NCBI RefSeq assembly: GCF_009864005.1
Contig: NZ_WEZQ01000020.1
Coordinates: 40,345 to 104,344, forward strand
Origin: Furfurilactobacillus milii
GTDB taxonomy: Bacteria; Bacillota; Bacilli; Lactobacillales; Lactobacillaceae
DNA length: 64,000 bases
Direction: 5' to 3'
The translations under genes and the position numbers were made by a program. Shown here piece by piece: positions 27,979 to 36,577 of this stretch (the stretch's first letter is position 1; each line of letters begins with the position of its first letter). The notes under the pieces are model-generated. The model searched no databases and had not been told where the DNA came from. It saw only the letters and a list, made by a program, of their open reading frames with translations.

Positions 27979-28407
27979 CTACTTAAAAGCCGAAGAATCC
28001 TGATCAAATCGAGAACTCAGATCACCAGAAACTTCGAAATTATTGGGCGTGCACAGAAAAATTGTATCGCCGACCCGCTTTATTTCTCCACTAATGGCAA
28101 ACACTGTTCCTGTCAAAAAATCAACGATCCGTTTGCTGGACTGATCATCTAACTTATCAAAGTTAATGATTACCGCCTGATTTTCTAATAATTGTTGCGC
28201 AATTCCCTTCACGTCAGAATAAATCCGGGGTTCAAACAACGCAATATGATTGGTTGACGCACTTCGGCCACTCATGTCCACAACCTTAGCTGGTCGACGA
28301 CCATTGACAGAAGACGGTGAACTCACCGTCTTATCGGCCGTTTGCTGTTGTGTCGGTTGATTATCAAGTTCATCAGTACCAAAGAAATTACTAAAGCTAA
28401 ATGCCAT
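27979..28407 (-). CDS. sepF: Cell-division protein SepF
   Basis: 142 residues. The N-terminal MAFSFSNFFG segment is the membrane-binding helix; the C-terminal domain carries the SepF core IALFEPRIYSDVKGIAQQLLENQAVIINFDKLDDQSSKRIVDFLTG and ends with FLCTPNNFEVSG. SepF tethers FtsZ to the membrane and shapes the Z-ring. The ATG at 28407 follows GAGGGG by eight bases. A candidate promoter and a leader hairpin separate it from ftsZ. Confidence 0.95.
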   Translation of the reverse strand: MAFSFSNFFGTDELDNQPTQQQTADKTVSSPSSVNGRRPAKVVDMSGRSASTNHIALFEPRIYSDVKGIAQQLLENQAVIINFDKLDDQSSKRIVDFLTGTVFAISGEIKRVGDTIFLCTPNNFEVSGDLSSRFDQDSSAFK

Positions 28408-28429
28408 GTTCATCCCCTCTAACAATAAA

Positions 28430-28450
28430 GTCACTCAATGCATGAGTGAC
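28430..28450 (-). promoter_or_regulatory. Leader hairpin in front of sepF
   Basis: GTCACTCA and TGAGTGAC pair perfectly around a five-base loop; TTTATTG follows on the minus strand. It could act as a weak terminator for ftsZ or as an attenuator for sepF. Confidence 0.5.
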
Positions 28451-28464
28451 CTGAAGTTACCATT

Positions 28465-28493
28465 AAATTAACGATTTTTACAACAGACCGCAA
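28465..28493 (-). promoter_or_regulatory. Candidate sepF promoter
   Basis: Minus-strand TTGCGG (28488-28493), 17 bases, TAATTT (28465-28470), in the ftsZ-sepF gap. Confidence 0.45.
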
Positions 28494-28528
28494 GTGTTTT
28501 GACTTGAACTTTACCTAAATAGCAAGGT

Positions 28529-29821
28529 TTAGTCTTTATTACGATTCCGACGACGACGTAAGAACGGTGGTAAATCTAACCCATCATCTTCGCTTTGGTC
28601 ATCGCTACTACTGCTTTCTGAGCTTGCAGCAGAAGCATTGAAGACGTCAAAATCTGGTTTTTCAACACCGGCAAACTCACTGCTGTCAGCCTGTTGACTA
28701 ACTGGACGGTTGTTTGTCGTTGGTTGCTGACGGATGTCCCAGTTACCAAACGGATCGTTGTTAACGGGTGCCGCTTCGCTCGGCGCTGCTGAACCAGCAG
28801 AACCAGCTGGCGTACTGTCAAATGGCGTACGACCACCCTTGTTTTCCTGACGTGCACCGGCTTTTTTGTGATCAATACCAGTGGCGATAACAGTGACCCG
28901 CACTTCATCGCCCAAGTTTTCATCAATTGATGTCCCAAAAATAATGTTAACGTCAGTGGTTGCGGCTTGTGCCACGATGTCTGAAGCTGTTTGGGCTTCA
29001 AACAAGGATAAGTCTGGGCCACCGGTGATGTTAAGCAAGACTTGTTGCGCACCATCAATAGCAACTTCCAGAAGTGGTGACGAAATCGCCGCTTTAGTAG
29101 CATCAGCAGTCCGGTTTTCGCCAGATGCCGATCCGATGCCCATCAGTGCTGTCCCTTGATCCTGCATCACTGTCTTAACATCGGCAAAGTCCAAGTTAAC
29201 GTAACCAGGTGATGTGATCAGGTCTGAAATACCCTGAACACCTTGACGAAGCACGTTATCAGCTTCTTTAAAGGCATCCATCATCGGCGTCTTCTTATCA
29301 ACCATTTCCAACAATCTGTTGTTGGCGATGATGATCAGTGTATCAACGTTTTCCTTTAAATTGGCAATCCCTTCAGCAGCAAAACGGCCACGACGAGGTC
29401 CTTCAAAGGTAAATGGCCGAGTTACAACACCAACCGTTAAAGCGCCCTGTTCCTTAGCAATCCGAGCAACGACAGGTGCGGCACCATTCCCAGTACCACC
29501 ACCCATACCAGCGGTGACAAAAATCATGTCAGCGCCAGCGAGTGCTTCTGCTAAGGCATCTTCACTTTCTTCGGCAGCCTTTTGACCAACCTCTGGATTA
29601 GAACCTGCACCCAACCCACGAGTGAGTTTTGGTCCTAATTGAATCTTCGTTGCGGCATTACTTGCGTTCAATGCCTGTAAGTCAGTGTTAGCCACGATAA
29701 AGTCAACACCGGCCACTTCTTCATCGATCATTCGATTGACGGCGTTACTACCCCCGCCACCAACACCGATGACCTTAATTTTTGCGCCAATTGGTTGGCT
29801 CTGGTCCACTGCGTTTTCCAT
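28529..29821 (-). CDS. ftsZ: Tubulin-like division GTPase FtsZ
   Basis: 430 residues. Forms the Z-ring. The GTP site shows [14 protein letters not shown] and the tubulin signature [16 protein letters not shown]; the T7 synergy loop is [11 protein letters not shown] Ser/Asp-rich linker follows, and the conserved C-terminal peptide ends [16 protein letters not shown], the docking site for FtsA and SepF. GGAGG lies before the ATG. It follows ftsA by 19 bases. Confidence 0.98.
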   Translation of the reverse strand: MENAVDQSQPIGAKIKVIGVGGGGSNAVNRMIDEEVAGVDFIVANTDLQALNASNAATKIQLGPKLTRGLGAGSNPEVGQKAAEESEDALAEALAGADMIFVTAGMGGGTGNGAAPVVARIAKEQGALTVGVVTRPFTFEGPRRGRFAAEGIANLKENVDTLIIIANNRLLEMVDKKTPMMDAFKEADNVLRQGVQGISDLITSPGYVNLDFADVKTVMQDQGTALMGIGSASGENRTADATKAAISSPLLEVAIDGAQQVLLNITGGPDLSLFEAQTASDIVAQAATTDVNIIFGTSIDENLGDEVRVTVIATGIDHKKAGARQENKGGRTPFDSTPAGSAGSAAPSEAAPVNNDPFGNWDIRQQPTTNNRPVSQQADSSEFAGVEKPDFDVFNASAASSESSSSDDQSEDDGLDLPPFLRRRRNRNKD

Positions 29822-29840
29822 TTATGGTTCCTCCAAATAC

Positions 29841-31175
29841 TTAATCAAAGAAGTTGCGGATAAAATCACCAACACGGTTCGTGCGAGATTTCTTTTCCTT
29901 TGGCGCCTTAGGTTTTGCTGACGGTTGTTGACTCGCTTCATTAGCAACCTGCTGACGTTGTGTGCGTCCATCGGATACCGGTACCTGACTTGTCTGGGCC
30001 ACAAATTCGCCCATCAATGCATCCTTCACTAAGCGGCGAGTTTCTGACTGACGGCCACTATACGTAATCAAGGATAAAGCAGTCGCATTTTGCGGATGCC
30101 GTAACCCCATTTGTTCAGGAACGTAAATCCGCACGTTAACACCCAAAATATCCTCAGCCAGTTCAACGATCCCAGGCAAGGCAGCAACGCCACCCGTCAA
30201 GACCACACCACCTGGTAATTCTAACGCGGAAACCTCATCTAATGAAGCCCGAATCGTTTCAAATATTTGTTGTAATCGAGCTTCAATAATTTCTGCCAAA
30301 TACTCTTCGCTAACTTGAACAGGTTTACTTTGACCAACGACAGTCACTGGAAATTGATTTTTATCACTAGCATCCTCGGTGTTGGCAAAACCGTAATCCC
30401 GCTTTATTTTTTCAGCATCTGCCAGTGAAGTGTTTAACACGACTGAAATATCTTTGGTGATGTAGTTACCACCTTCTTGATCAACGGTCGTGTATTTTAA
30501 CTTGTGATCATGAATAACCGCAGCAGTGGTCTGTCCACCACCAAGATCAATGATCACTGTACCAAAGTCTTGTTCACCGTCGTTCAACACGGTTTGGCCC
30601 AAAGCAACGGGTGTAACCGTGACATCTGCAACATGCAACCCAGCTTGTTCAACAGCCTTTTTGGCGTTGTGCACAATAGTCTTAGGACCAGTATACATAG
30701 TGCCATGCATTTCCAGACGAACACCCATCATGCCACGGGGATCTTGAATGTCGTCGAATCCATCAACTACAAACTCGTCCGCCGTAATTGAAATTATCTC
30801 ACGTTCAGGTGGTAAGCTTTGCAAAAGCGCCGCATTCGTCACGTTCTGAACATCGCGATCTGTAATTTCACGGGTCTGGTTGCCTTCTGAAACGGCTACC
30901 ATGCCACTTGCCGGTTCGATTTTGAGTTGATTAGCCGGAATGCCTAAAATCACAGAGTCAATGTGAACGTTAGCCTTTTGTTCAGCTTGTTCAATCGCTG
31001 CGTGAATCGCACCTGCAGCCTGGTCAATATCAACAATCACGCCACGGCTAAGACCACGTGACGGTTGCGTGCCAGCGCCAATTACATTCATTTCACCATT
31101 ATTGCTTTCAGCAACAATGACCTTAATCGCGGTGGTTCCAATGTCTAGCCCAACGAAAATTTCCGCATTATCCAT
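29841..31175 (-). CDS. ftsA: Actin-like division protein FtsA
   Basis: 444 residues. Anchors FtsZ to the membrane and recruits late divisome proteins. The actin-type phosphate loops are IFVGLDIGTTAIKVIV and IIDLGGGQTTAAVI; the adenosine loop is GVVLTGGVAALPG. The C-terminal amphipathic helix NRVGDFIRNFFD is the membrane target. The ATG at 31175 lies ten bases after GGGAGG, while the longer ORF start overlaps that site. An extended -10 at 31295-31303 and the divIB terminator before it suggest a separate ftsA-ftsZ transcript. Confidence 0.97.
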   Translation of the reverse strand: MDNAEIFVGLDIGTTAIKVIVAESNNGEMNVIGAGTQPSRGLSRGVIVDIDQAAGAIHAAIEQAEQKANVHIDSVILGIPANQLKIEPASGMVAVSEGNQTREITDRDVQNVTNAALLQSLPPEREIISITADEFVVDGFDDIQDPRGMMGVRLEMHGTMYTGPKTIVHNAKKAVEQAGLHVADVTVTPVALGQTVLNDGEQDFGTVIIDLGGGQTTAAVIHDHKLKYTTVDQEGGNYITKDISVVLNTSLADAEKIKRDYGFANTEDASDKNQFPVTVVGQSKPVQVSEEYLAEIIEARLQQIFETIRASLDEVSALELPGGVVLTGGVAALPGIVELAEDILGVNVRIYVPEQMGLRHPQNATALSLITYSGRQSETRRLVKDALMGEFVAQTSQVPVSDGRTQRQQVANEASQQPSAKPKAPKEKKSRTNRVGDFIRNFFD

Positions 31176-31294
31176 CCTACCGGAACCTCCCATTTACTTT
31201 TTTTGTTTCATGAAATTTAGTCCATTTTAAGTTTCATATTTTTGCAGTTACATGGCGAATCACAGCGTTTTCGCTCCGACACCAATTAATTAAA

Positions 31295-31303
31295 AGTTTA
31301 CCA
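31295..31303 (-). promoter_or_regulatory. Extended -10 promoter of ftsAZ
   Basis: Minus-strand TGGTAAACT within AGTATGGTAAACT; the -35 is poor. It lies between the divIB terminator and ftsA, 120 bases ahead of the start. Confidence 0.45.
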
Positions 31304-31332
31304 TACTTAGACGCTCTTTCGCACCCGGATTT

Positions 31333-31361
31333 AAAAAAACGCCGCATAAGAACGGCGTTTT
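31333..31361 (-). terminator. Terminator between divIB and ftsA
   Basis: Minus-strand AAAACGCCG and CGGCGTTTT form a nine-base-pair stem with an eight-base loop, then TTTTTTT, 50 bases after the divIB stop. Confidence 0.9.
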
Positions 31362-31409
31362 AAACAATTTTTTCTATTCTGGCAAAATCATGACTAAATT
31401 GTCGTCAAC

Positions 31410-32402
31410 TTAGTGCGAACTTTGTTGATTGACGGCACTGCTAGCTGCATTGCCAGTCGTTGTTACCACACTGCCAGCAGCGGTGTTTTGCGAGCTCAAG
31501 TTGGTACTGTCACTGCTTGAAACAGCATTGTCATCGAATCCAAATGGATAAGAGTAGGCACCAACCTCGAGATTAATGATGCCCTTCCCGTTCATCTGGG
31601 CAACAATCTCCGGATAATATTTCATCTTTGAGCCAAACGTGGCGGCTGTCGCATAAACCTCATTGCCATCATTCATGAACATATGAAGGCGTTCCGGATT
31701 ACTCTTCGTCGGTGACAAATCAATCTGTGAAATGCCCCGCTTGATATCACTACTTAATCCAGCATACTGTTTGATCACGGTTGCAAACGTATCATCGTGA
31801 CTAAAACCACTGTACACAGGATAACCAGCTACTGGCCGAGATAAAGCAGTTGATAGGATCCGGCCATTTTCAATAACAACGTAATACTTCCCCTTACGCA
31901 ACAGATATCCTGCTTGGCGATACTCTTCGACGTTCAACTTAACACTGCGGAAACCATCACGAGAAATCGTCAAATGATGAATCATATCGTTATTTGCCTT
32001 AGCCGTGTTAAAAATTTTCTGTTGATGACCCCAGACAGTCCACAGCGGCTGACCCACCTGTAACCCGCTCGCACGGACAATTTGTGTACCTGTCAAATTG
32101 CGGGTTGCAGGCGCACTAATTTTGCTCAGTGAAAACAACGGTGAACCAATAATCGCAAGGATCACAATCACTGTCATAAACCCGCTGGTCATCACGTTGC
32201 GTCTGTGACGATTCTGCGCATCGGGACGTGGCGTTTTGGGTAACGATTTTTTAATCGGTTTGGGTATTTTTTTGGAACCTTTATCGCTCTTTTGTGATTC
32301 ACCCTTCACGACACTGATTGTTCGTTTTTTCTTGCGCCAGGGAAACCACCGATGGCGGGGCGGTCGTTTGTTCAATTCAACACGGTTAGCGATGGCCGCC
32401 AC
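31410..32402 (-). CDS. divIB: Cell-division protein DivIB (FtsQ homologue)
   Basis: 330 residues. A basic cytoplasmic tail (KKRT, KKIPKPIKKSLPK) of about 70 residues, one transmembrane helix (FMTVIVILAIIGSPLFSL), a POTRA domain beginning ISAPATRNLTGTQIVRASGL, and a Ser/Asn-rich tail. It forms the FtsL-DivIC-DivIB complex at the septum. The start is uncertain: the GTG at 32402 overlaps the AGGAGG Shine-Dalgarno, and no better-spaced ATG, GTG or TTG is seen nearby. Confidence 0.93.
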   Translation of the reverse strand: MAAIANRVELNKRPPRHRWFPWRKKKRTISVVKGESQKSDKGSKKIPKPIKKSLPKTPRPDAQNRHRRNVMTSGFMTVIVILAIIGSPLFSLSKISAPATRNLTGTQIVRASGLQVGQPLWTVWGHQQKIFNTAKANNDMIHHLTISRDGFRSVKLNVEEYRQAGYLLRKGKYYVVIENGRILSTALSRPVAGYPVYSGFSHDDTFATVIKQYAGLSSDIKRGISQIDLSPTKSNPERLHMFMNDGNEVYATAATFGSKMKYYPEIVAQMNGKGIINLEVGAYSYPFGFDDNAVSSSDSTNLSSQNTAAGSVVTTTGNAASSAVNQQSSH

Positions 32403-32450
32403 CTCCTCTATTGTTCAATCTATAAACGTTAAACACATCTATTAAACGAC

Positions 32451-33566
32451 TTATTTTTGGTGTGTCAGCTTAATGACTGCTGCCAATAATTGATCAGCCG
32501 CATCAGGCACACCCATCTTTTTAGCGGCAACCGCCATTTGCTGACGTTTGTCATCATCCTTCATCAACTGATCCACGACACTCATTAAATGATCGACCGT
32601 CAAACTATCCTCGGTAATCATTTCCGCAGCACCGACATTGACCAAGCTACGGGCGTTCTTGGTTTGATGATCATTAGTAACGTAAGGACTCGGAATTAAA
32701 ATTGAGGGAATCCCTAACGCCGTGATTTCAGCCAGACTGGTGGCTCCGGCCCGGCCAACGATGGCGGCAACGCGTGGCAACACTTCCGGCATATTGCTGA
32801 TGTAAGGCTTCACAACAACATTAGCTGCTGGTGTGATGTCATCTTTCTTCATTTGAGCCATAACGTCGTCATAACGCTTTTGACCCGTCACGAACACAAC
32901 CTGATAGTGCCGATCATTAAACTTAGGAATTGCTTGTTCACTTACCGCATTGATTTTTAATGCACCCTGACTGCCACCGAAAATAAGCAATGTCGGCACA
33001 TCATTCTGCAAGCCGTAACTGTCCCACTGAAAGTCACTATGCATTTGAGCTACTTGCTGTGCTCGCGGATTACCTGTAAAAATCACCTTTTTGTCAGGGA
33101 ATTGACTTCGAGCATCTTCAAACGCAATGGCAATTTGATCAACGAAATGTGACAAGAACTTGTTTGTCACACCGACCACTGAATTTTGCTCATGAATTAA
33201 CGTTGGGATATGCATACGACTAGCCGCATATAAAACTGCAGAACTCACGTAGCCACCAGTGCCGACCACAACATCCGGCTGAAAGTCCTTGATGATTTTG
33301 CGTGCATCATGAACACCGCGCAAAAACAAATTTACCGTTTCAATGTTGGTCGTCAGTCCGTGCCAATTCAGTTTGCGAGAAAAACCTTGTAGTTTAATCG
33401 TTTCAAACGGAATCCCGCGGGCAGGCACAATTTTACTTTCCAATCCACGGTGCGTGCCGACGTAACAAACCTTCGCCGTTGGGTCCTTGGCGACCAAGTC
33501 ATCAATAAGCGCTAATGCCGGATAAATATGACCACCGGTACCACCGCCAGATACCATTAACCTCAT
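32451..33566 (-). CDS. murG: UDP-GlcNAc:lipid I N-acetylglucosaminyltransferase
   Basis: 371 residues. Converts lipid I to lipid II at the inner membrane face. The N-terminal [13 protein letters not shown] loop and the second-domain [14 protein letters not shown] and [15 protein letters not shown] blocks define GT28 MurG. Its ATG overlaps the murD stop (GCATGA), and AAGGAG lies within the murD end, so the two are translationally coupled. Order murD-murG-divIB is as in other Gram-positive clusters. Confidence 0.97.
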   Translation of the reverse strand: MRLMVSGGGTGGHIYPALALIDDLVAKDPTAKVCYVGTHRGLESKIVPARGIPFETIKLQGFSRKLNWHGLTTNIETVNLFLRGVHDARKIIKDFQPDVVVGTGGYVSSAVLYAASRMHIPTLIHEQNSVVGVTNKFLSHFVDQIAIAFEDARSQFPDKKVIFTGNPRAQQVAQMHSDFQWDSYGLQNDVPTLLIFGGSQGALKINAVSEQAIPKFNDRHYQVVFVTGQKRYDDVMAQMKKDDITPAANVVVKPYISNMPEVLPRVAAIVGRAGATSLAEITALGIPSILIPSPYVTNDHQTKNARSLVNVGAAEMITEDSLTVDHLMSVVDQLMKDDDKRQQMAVAAKKMGVPDAADQLLAAVIKLTHQK

Positions 33567-34945
33567 GCCTGTTGCTCCTTTTCTCCACTAAGTTGTTCAA
33601 CTGCTTTAATGAATTTATCGCCCCGTACTTCAAAGCTAGGAAATTGATCCCAAGAAGCATTGGCTGGTGACAGTAACACAACATCCCCAGGTTGACTCAA
33701 CTTGTAAGCTTCGGGAACTGCTTCAACCGCATCCTCGGCAAAGTGAATTTCTGTAATCCCAGCCTTTTTAGCTGCGTCAGCTAGCAGGTCTTTTGTTTGA
33801 CCAAACAACACAACAGCCTTAACGTGCGCTTTCAAATCGTCAACCAACCGATCAAATGTAAAACCACGGTCCAAACCACCAGCCATCAACACAACGGGCT
33901 GGTTAAAACCGCGTAAGGCCATTTGCGTAGCTTCAATGTCAGTTGCTTTTGAATCGTTATAGAATTTGCGATCCTTGTAGGTTAATACATATTGCAAACG
34001 GTGCCGCACACCATTGAAATGACTTAGGGTGGTGGCAATCGCTGCGTTACTTTGACCAGCCACTTTAGCAGCGGCTAAGGCAGCTAAGGCATTTTCAACA
34101 TTTTGAATCCCGGGTACGTTAATTTGGTCAACCGGTAAGATAGCTTCACCCCGCCACATTAATTGACCATCTGCAACGTAAGCATCCGCACCAGTTGCGC
34201 CCTTTCGGGAAACCTTAATGATCTGTGCCTTGGATTGCTTTGCTAATTCATGCTGTTCAGGCAGATCCCAATTCATCACCAAAAAGTCATCGGCCGTTTG
34301 ATTCATCGTGATCCGCATTTTTGCAGCTACATAAGCTTCACGGCTGCCATGCCAGTCAATATGAGCTGTGTACATGTTTGTGATCACAGCAATGTGTGGG
34401 TGCAACGTTTTAATACCCGTTAACATGAAGCTGGACAGTTCAGTCACCATCACATCATCCTTAGACAAAGTTTGGACAACTTGGCTGGCTGGCACACCAA
34501 TATTGCCGGCAAATTTAGCCTTCCCCACTGGACGATCTTGATTCAACATTTCGGTAATCATTGTGGTAACGGTCGTTTTGCCGTTTGTCCCGGTCACGCC
34601 AATAAGCTCTGCGTCGTTAACTTGGGCAGCTAACTCTACCTCTGTGATAATTGGAATATTGCGCGATTGAGCAGCTTGAATCAGCGGATTTGAATAAGGA
34701 ATTCCTGGATTTTTAACAATCAGACTAAAGTCTTCGTCCAGCAATGAAACCGGATTACTCCCCGTGACTACTTTGATGCCATCACTAACCAGTTCCTTAG
34801 CATCCGGGTTTTCATCAAACGGTTTAGCATCATTAGCTGTGACAAATGCACCTAGTTTTTTGAGCAACCGGGCCGCATTCACCCCACTCTTAGCTAATCC
34901 TAAAACCAATACCTTCTCATTCTCATACGTTGTTACTTGCTTCAC
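33563..34945 (-). CDS. murD: UDP-N-acetylmuramoyl-L-alanine:D-glutamate ligase
   Basis: 460 residues. Adds D-glutamate to UDP-MurNAc-L-Ala. The ATP loop is [15 protein letters not shown], followed by [19 protein letters not shown] and the C-terminal [14 protein letters not shown] domain 3 motif. A GTG start at 34945 follows AAAGGG. Domain 1 begins with a Rossmann-like [17 protein letters not shown]. It lies 136 bases downstream of mraY. Confidence 0.97.
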   Translation of the reverse strand: MKQVTTYENEKVLVLGLAKSGVNAARLLKKLGAFVTANDAKPFDENPDAKELVSDGIKVVTGSNPVSLLDEDFSLIVKNPGIPYSNPLIQAAQSRNIPIITEVELAAQVNDAELIGVTGTNGKTTVTTMITEMLNQDRPVGKAKFAGNIGVPASQVVQTLSKDDVMVTELSSFMLTGIKTLHPHIAVITNMYTAHIDWHGSREAYVAAKMRITMNQTADDFLVMNWDLPEQHELAKQSKAQIIKVSRKGATGADAYVADGQLMWRGEAILPVDQINVPGIQNVENALAALAAAKVAGQSNAAIATTLSHFNGVRHRLQYVLTYKDRKFYNDSKATDIEATQMALRGFNQPVVLMAGGLDRGFTFDRLVDDLKAHVKAVVLFGQTKDLLADAAKKAGITEIHFAEDAVEAVPEAYKLSQPGDVVLLSPANASWDQFPSFEVRGDKFIKAVEQLSGEKEQQA

Positions 34946-35081
34946 ACTGATCGCCCTTTTCTCTTCTATATTAGTTTAACCATACCACGATGCCGATCAT
35001 GACGGGATACCCCTTAACATGATCGGCATAAAAACTTATATGTACTGCGGAGGTTTCCGCATTTAAATAACAAAACGATGT

Positions 35082-36050
35082 TTACCACATTGCCCATACA
35101 CCAGTTGCGGCAAACACGGCACCGATTGCCCAAAAAGTAAGATCGATCCGCCATTCACCCCATCCGTCTAATTCAAACTGGTGATGAATCGGTGTCATCT
35201 TAAACAACCGTTTGCCATGCGTAATGTGGAAATAGCTCACCTGAATCATGACTGTTGCTGTTTCAATGACAAACACGCCACCGACCCATAACAAGGATAA
35301 TTCGTGGTGAAGCAGCAGTGACACAGCTGCCAACGCGCCGCCAAGCGCCAACGACCCCATGTCACCCATGAAAATCTTGGCAGGCTTATGATTCCAAATC
35401 AAGAAGGCAGCCAACGCACCAACCACCGTCAAACAGAAAACCATTACGCCATATTGACGCTGATGTTGCGCGATAATGCCATAGGCCAGGAATGCAATGA
35501 TTGAAAGCCCTGTTGCCAAACCGTCTAAACCGTCCGTTAAGTTAACAGCGTTTGAAAAGCCAATCAACCAAATAATGGCAAACAAGACATAGCCGACGCC
35601 TAAAGGAACGTCACCAATGAATGGAACGCGAAGACTCATTGAAAAGCCTTCATAAGAGAACACAATGATGAAAACAATGGCGCCAACAATCTGTCCAAGC
35701 ATTTTTTGCCAGGCCTTTAACCCGTCGTTTTGACGGTTAAACACCTTAATAGAATCATCCCACATCCCTAGTAATCCGTAGAATACTAACGTAAATAGAA
35801 GAATTCCAGCACTACCATTCAACACGTGTTGCCAAATACCAACAATTAATGTTGCCACAACACTGGCAGTAATGAACATCAGACCACCCATTGTCGGCGT
35901 GCCATTTTTCTTTTCATGCCAACTCAAGCCTTTTTCCCAAATCGTTTGGCCCTCGCCGTGTGCTCTGAAATAACGAATCAAAAATGGTAGAAAAATTGCG
36001 GTCACTGCAAACGCAATGATTAACGACCAAAGCCAAATACGAACTTGCAT
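35082..36050 (-). CDS. mraY: Phospho-MurNAc-pentapeptide transferase
   Basis: 322 residues with about ten transmembrane helices. Links phospho-MurNAc-pentapeptide to undecaprenyl phosphate, forming lipid I. Catalytic blocks: GTPTMGG in the first loop, [13 protein letters not shown] with the metal-binding aspartate, [12 protein letters not shown] and the late [12 protein letters not shown] start at the ATG at 36050 (MQVRIW) with AAGGGG eleven bases upstream; the longer ORF adds an unlikely hydrophilic start. A tandem repeat array separates it from ftsI. Confidence 0.96.
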   Translation of the reverse strand: MQVRIWLWSLIIAFAVTAIFLPFLIRYFRAHGEGQTIWEKGLSWHEKKNGTPTMGGLMFITASVVATLIVGIWQHVLNGSAGILLFTLVFYGLLGMWDDSIKVFNRQNDGLKAWQKMLGQIVGAIVFIIVFSYEGFSMSLRVPFIGDVPLGVGYVLFAIIWLIGFSNAVNLTDGLDGLATGLSIIAFLAYGIIAQHQRQYGVMVFCLTVVGALAAFLIWNHKPAKIFMGDMGSLALGGALAAVSLLLHHELSLLWVGGVFVIETATVMIQVSYFHITHGKRLFKMTPIHHQFELDGWGEWRIDLTFWAIGAVFAATGVWAMW

Positions 36051-36118
36051 AACTCTACTTACCCCTTTAATTGTGCGGTTGTTAGGACAATCCGCTTTTA
36101 AATACACTGCCGAAGTTA

Positions 36119-36550
36119 AGGCCTTTACGTTGCTACGCGGACCTGCCCGAGCTTCGGCATCACTCTTTTAAACGTGCACCTGTCGCCCAGAAGCCTGCGC
36201 ATAACCCGAAAGCCACCTCATTCGGAAATCCACCGAATGCTTCGTCTTCCACGTTATTGCTCAGCTTCTCCCAGGGCTTCGGCATCACTCTTCTTAAACG
36301 TGCACCTGTCGCTCAAGGTCCTGTACACAGCCCAAAGCTGTCACCCCACAAGCAAAGTGCGCTTGCACGCTGCCACCTTTACGTTGTTGCTCGGACCTTC
36401 CCGAGCTTCGGCATCACTCTTCTTAAACGTGCACCTGTCGCTCAAGGCCCTGTGCACAACCCAAAGCTGTCACCCCACAAGCAAAGTGCGCTTGCACACT
36501 GCCACCTTTACGTTGTTGCTCGGACCTTCCCGAGCTTCGGCATCACTCTT
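36119..36550 (-). repeat. Tandem array of the 126-bp structured repeat
   Basis: A partial unit (36119-36169) followed by three units starting at 36170, 36296 and 36425 (period 126-129). Units two and three differ at only about four positions; unit one is diverged in its middle, yet keeps a hairpin there (CATTCGG/CCGAATG instead of CAAGC/GCTTG). Each unit ends, on the plus strand, in CTTCGGCATCACTCTT. The array occupies the ftsI-mraY spacer and starts 28 bases after the ftsI stop. ORFs read across it are artefacts of the repeat. Confidence 0.88.
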
Positions 36551-36577
36551 TTATTTTACACGAAAACAATTGCGGTG

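Noticed and set aside
36119..36550. CRISPR array
   Set aside because: Unit length of 126-129 bp with nearly identical whole units and no unique spacers is a tandem repeat, not repeats with spacers; no cas genes.
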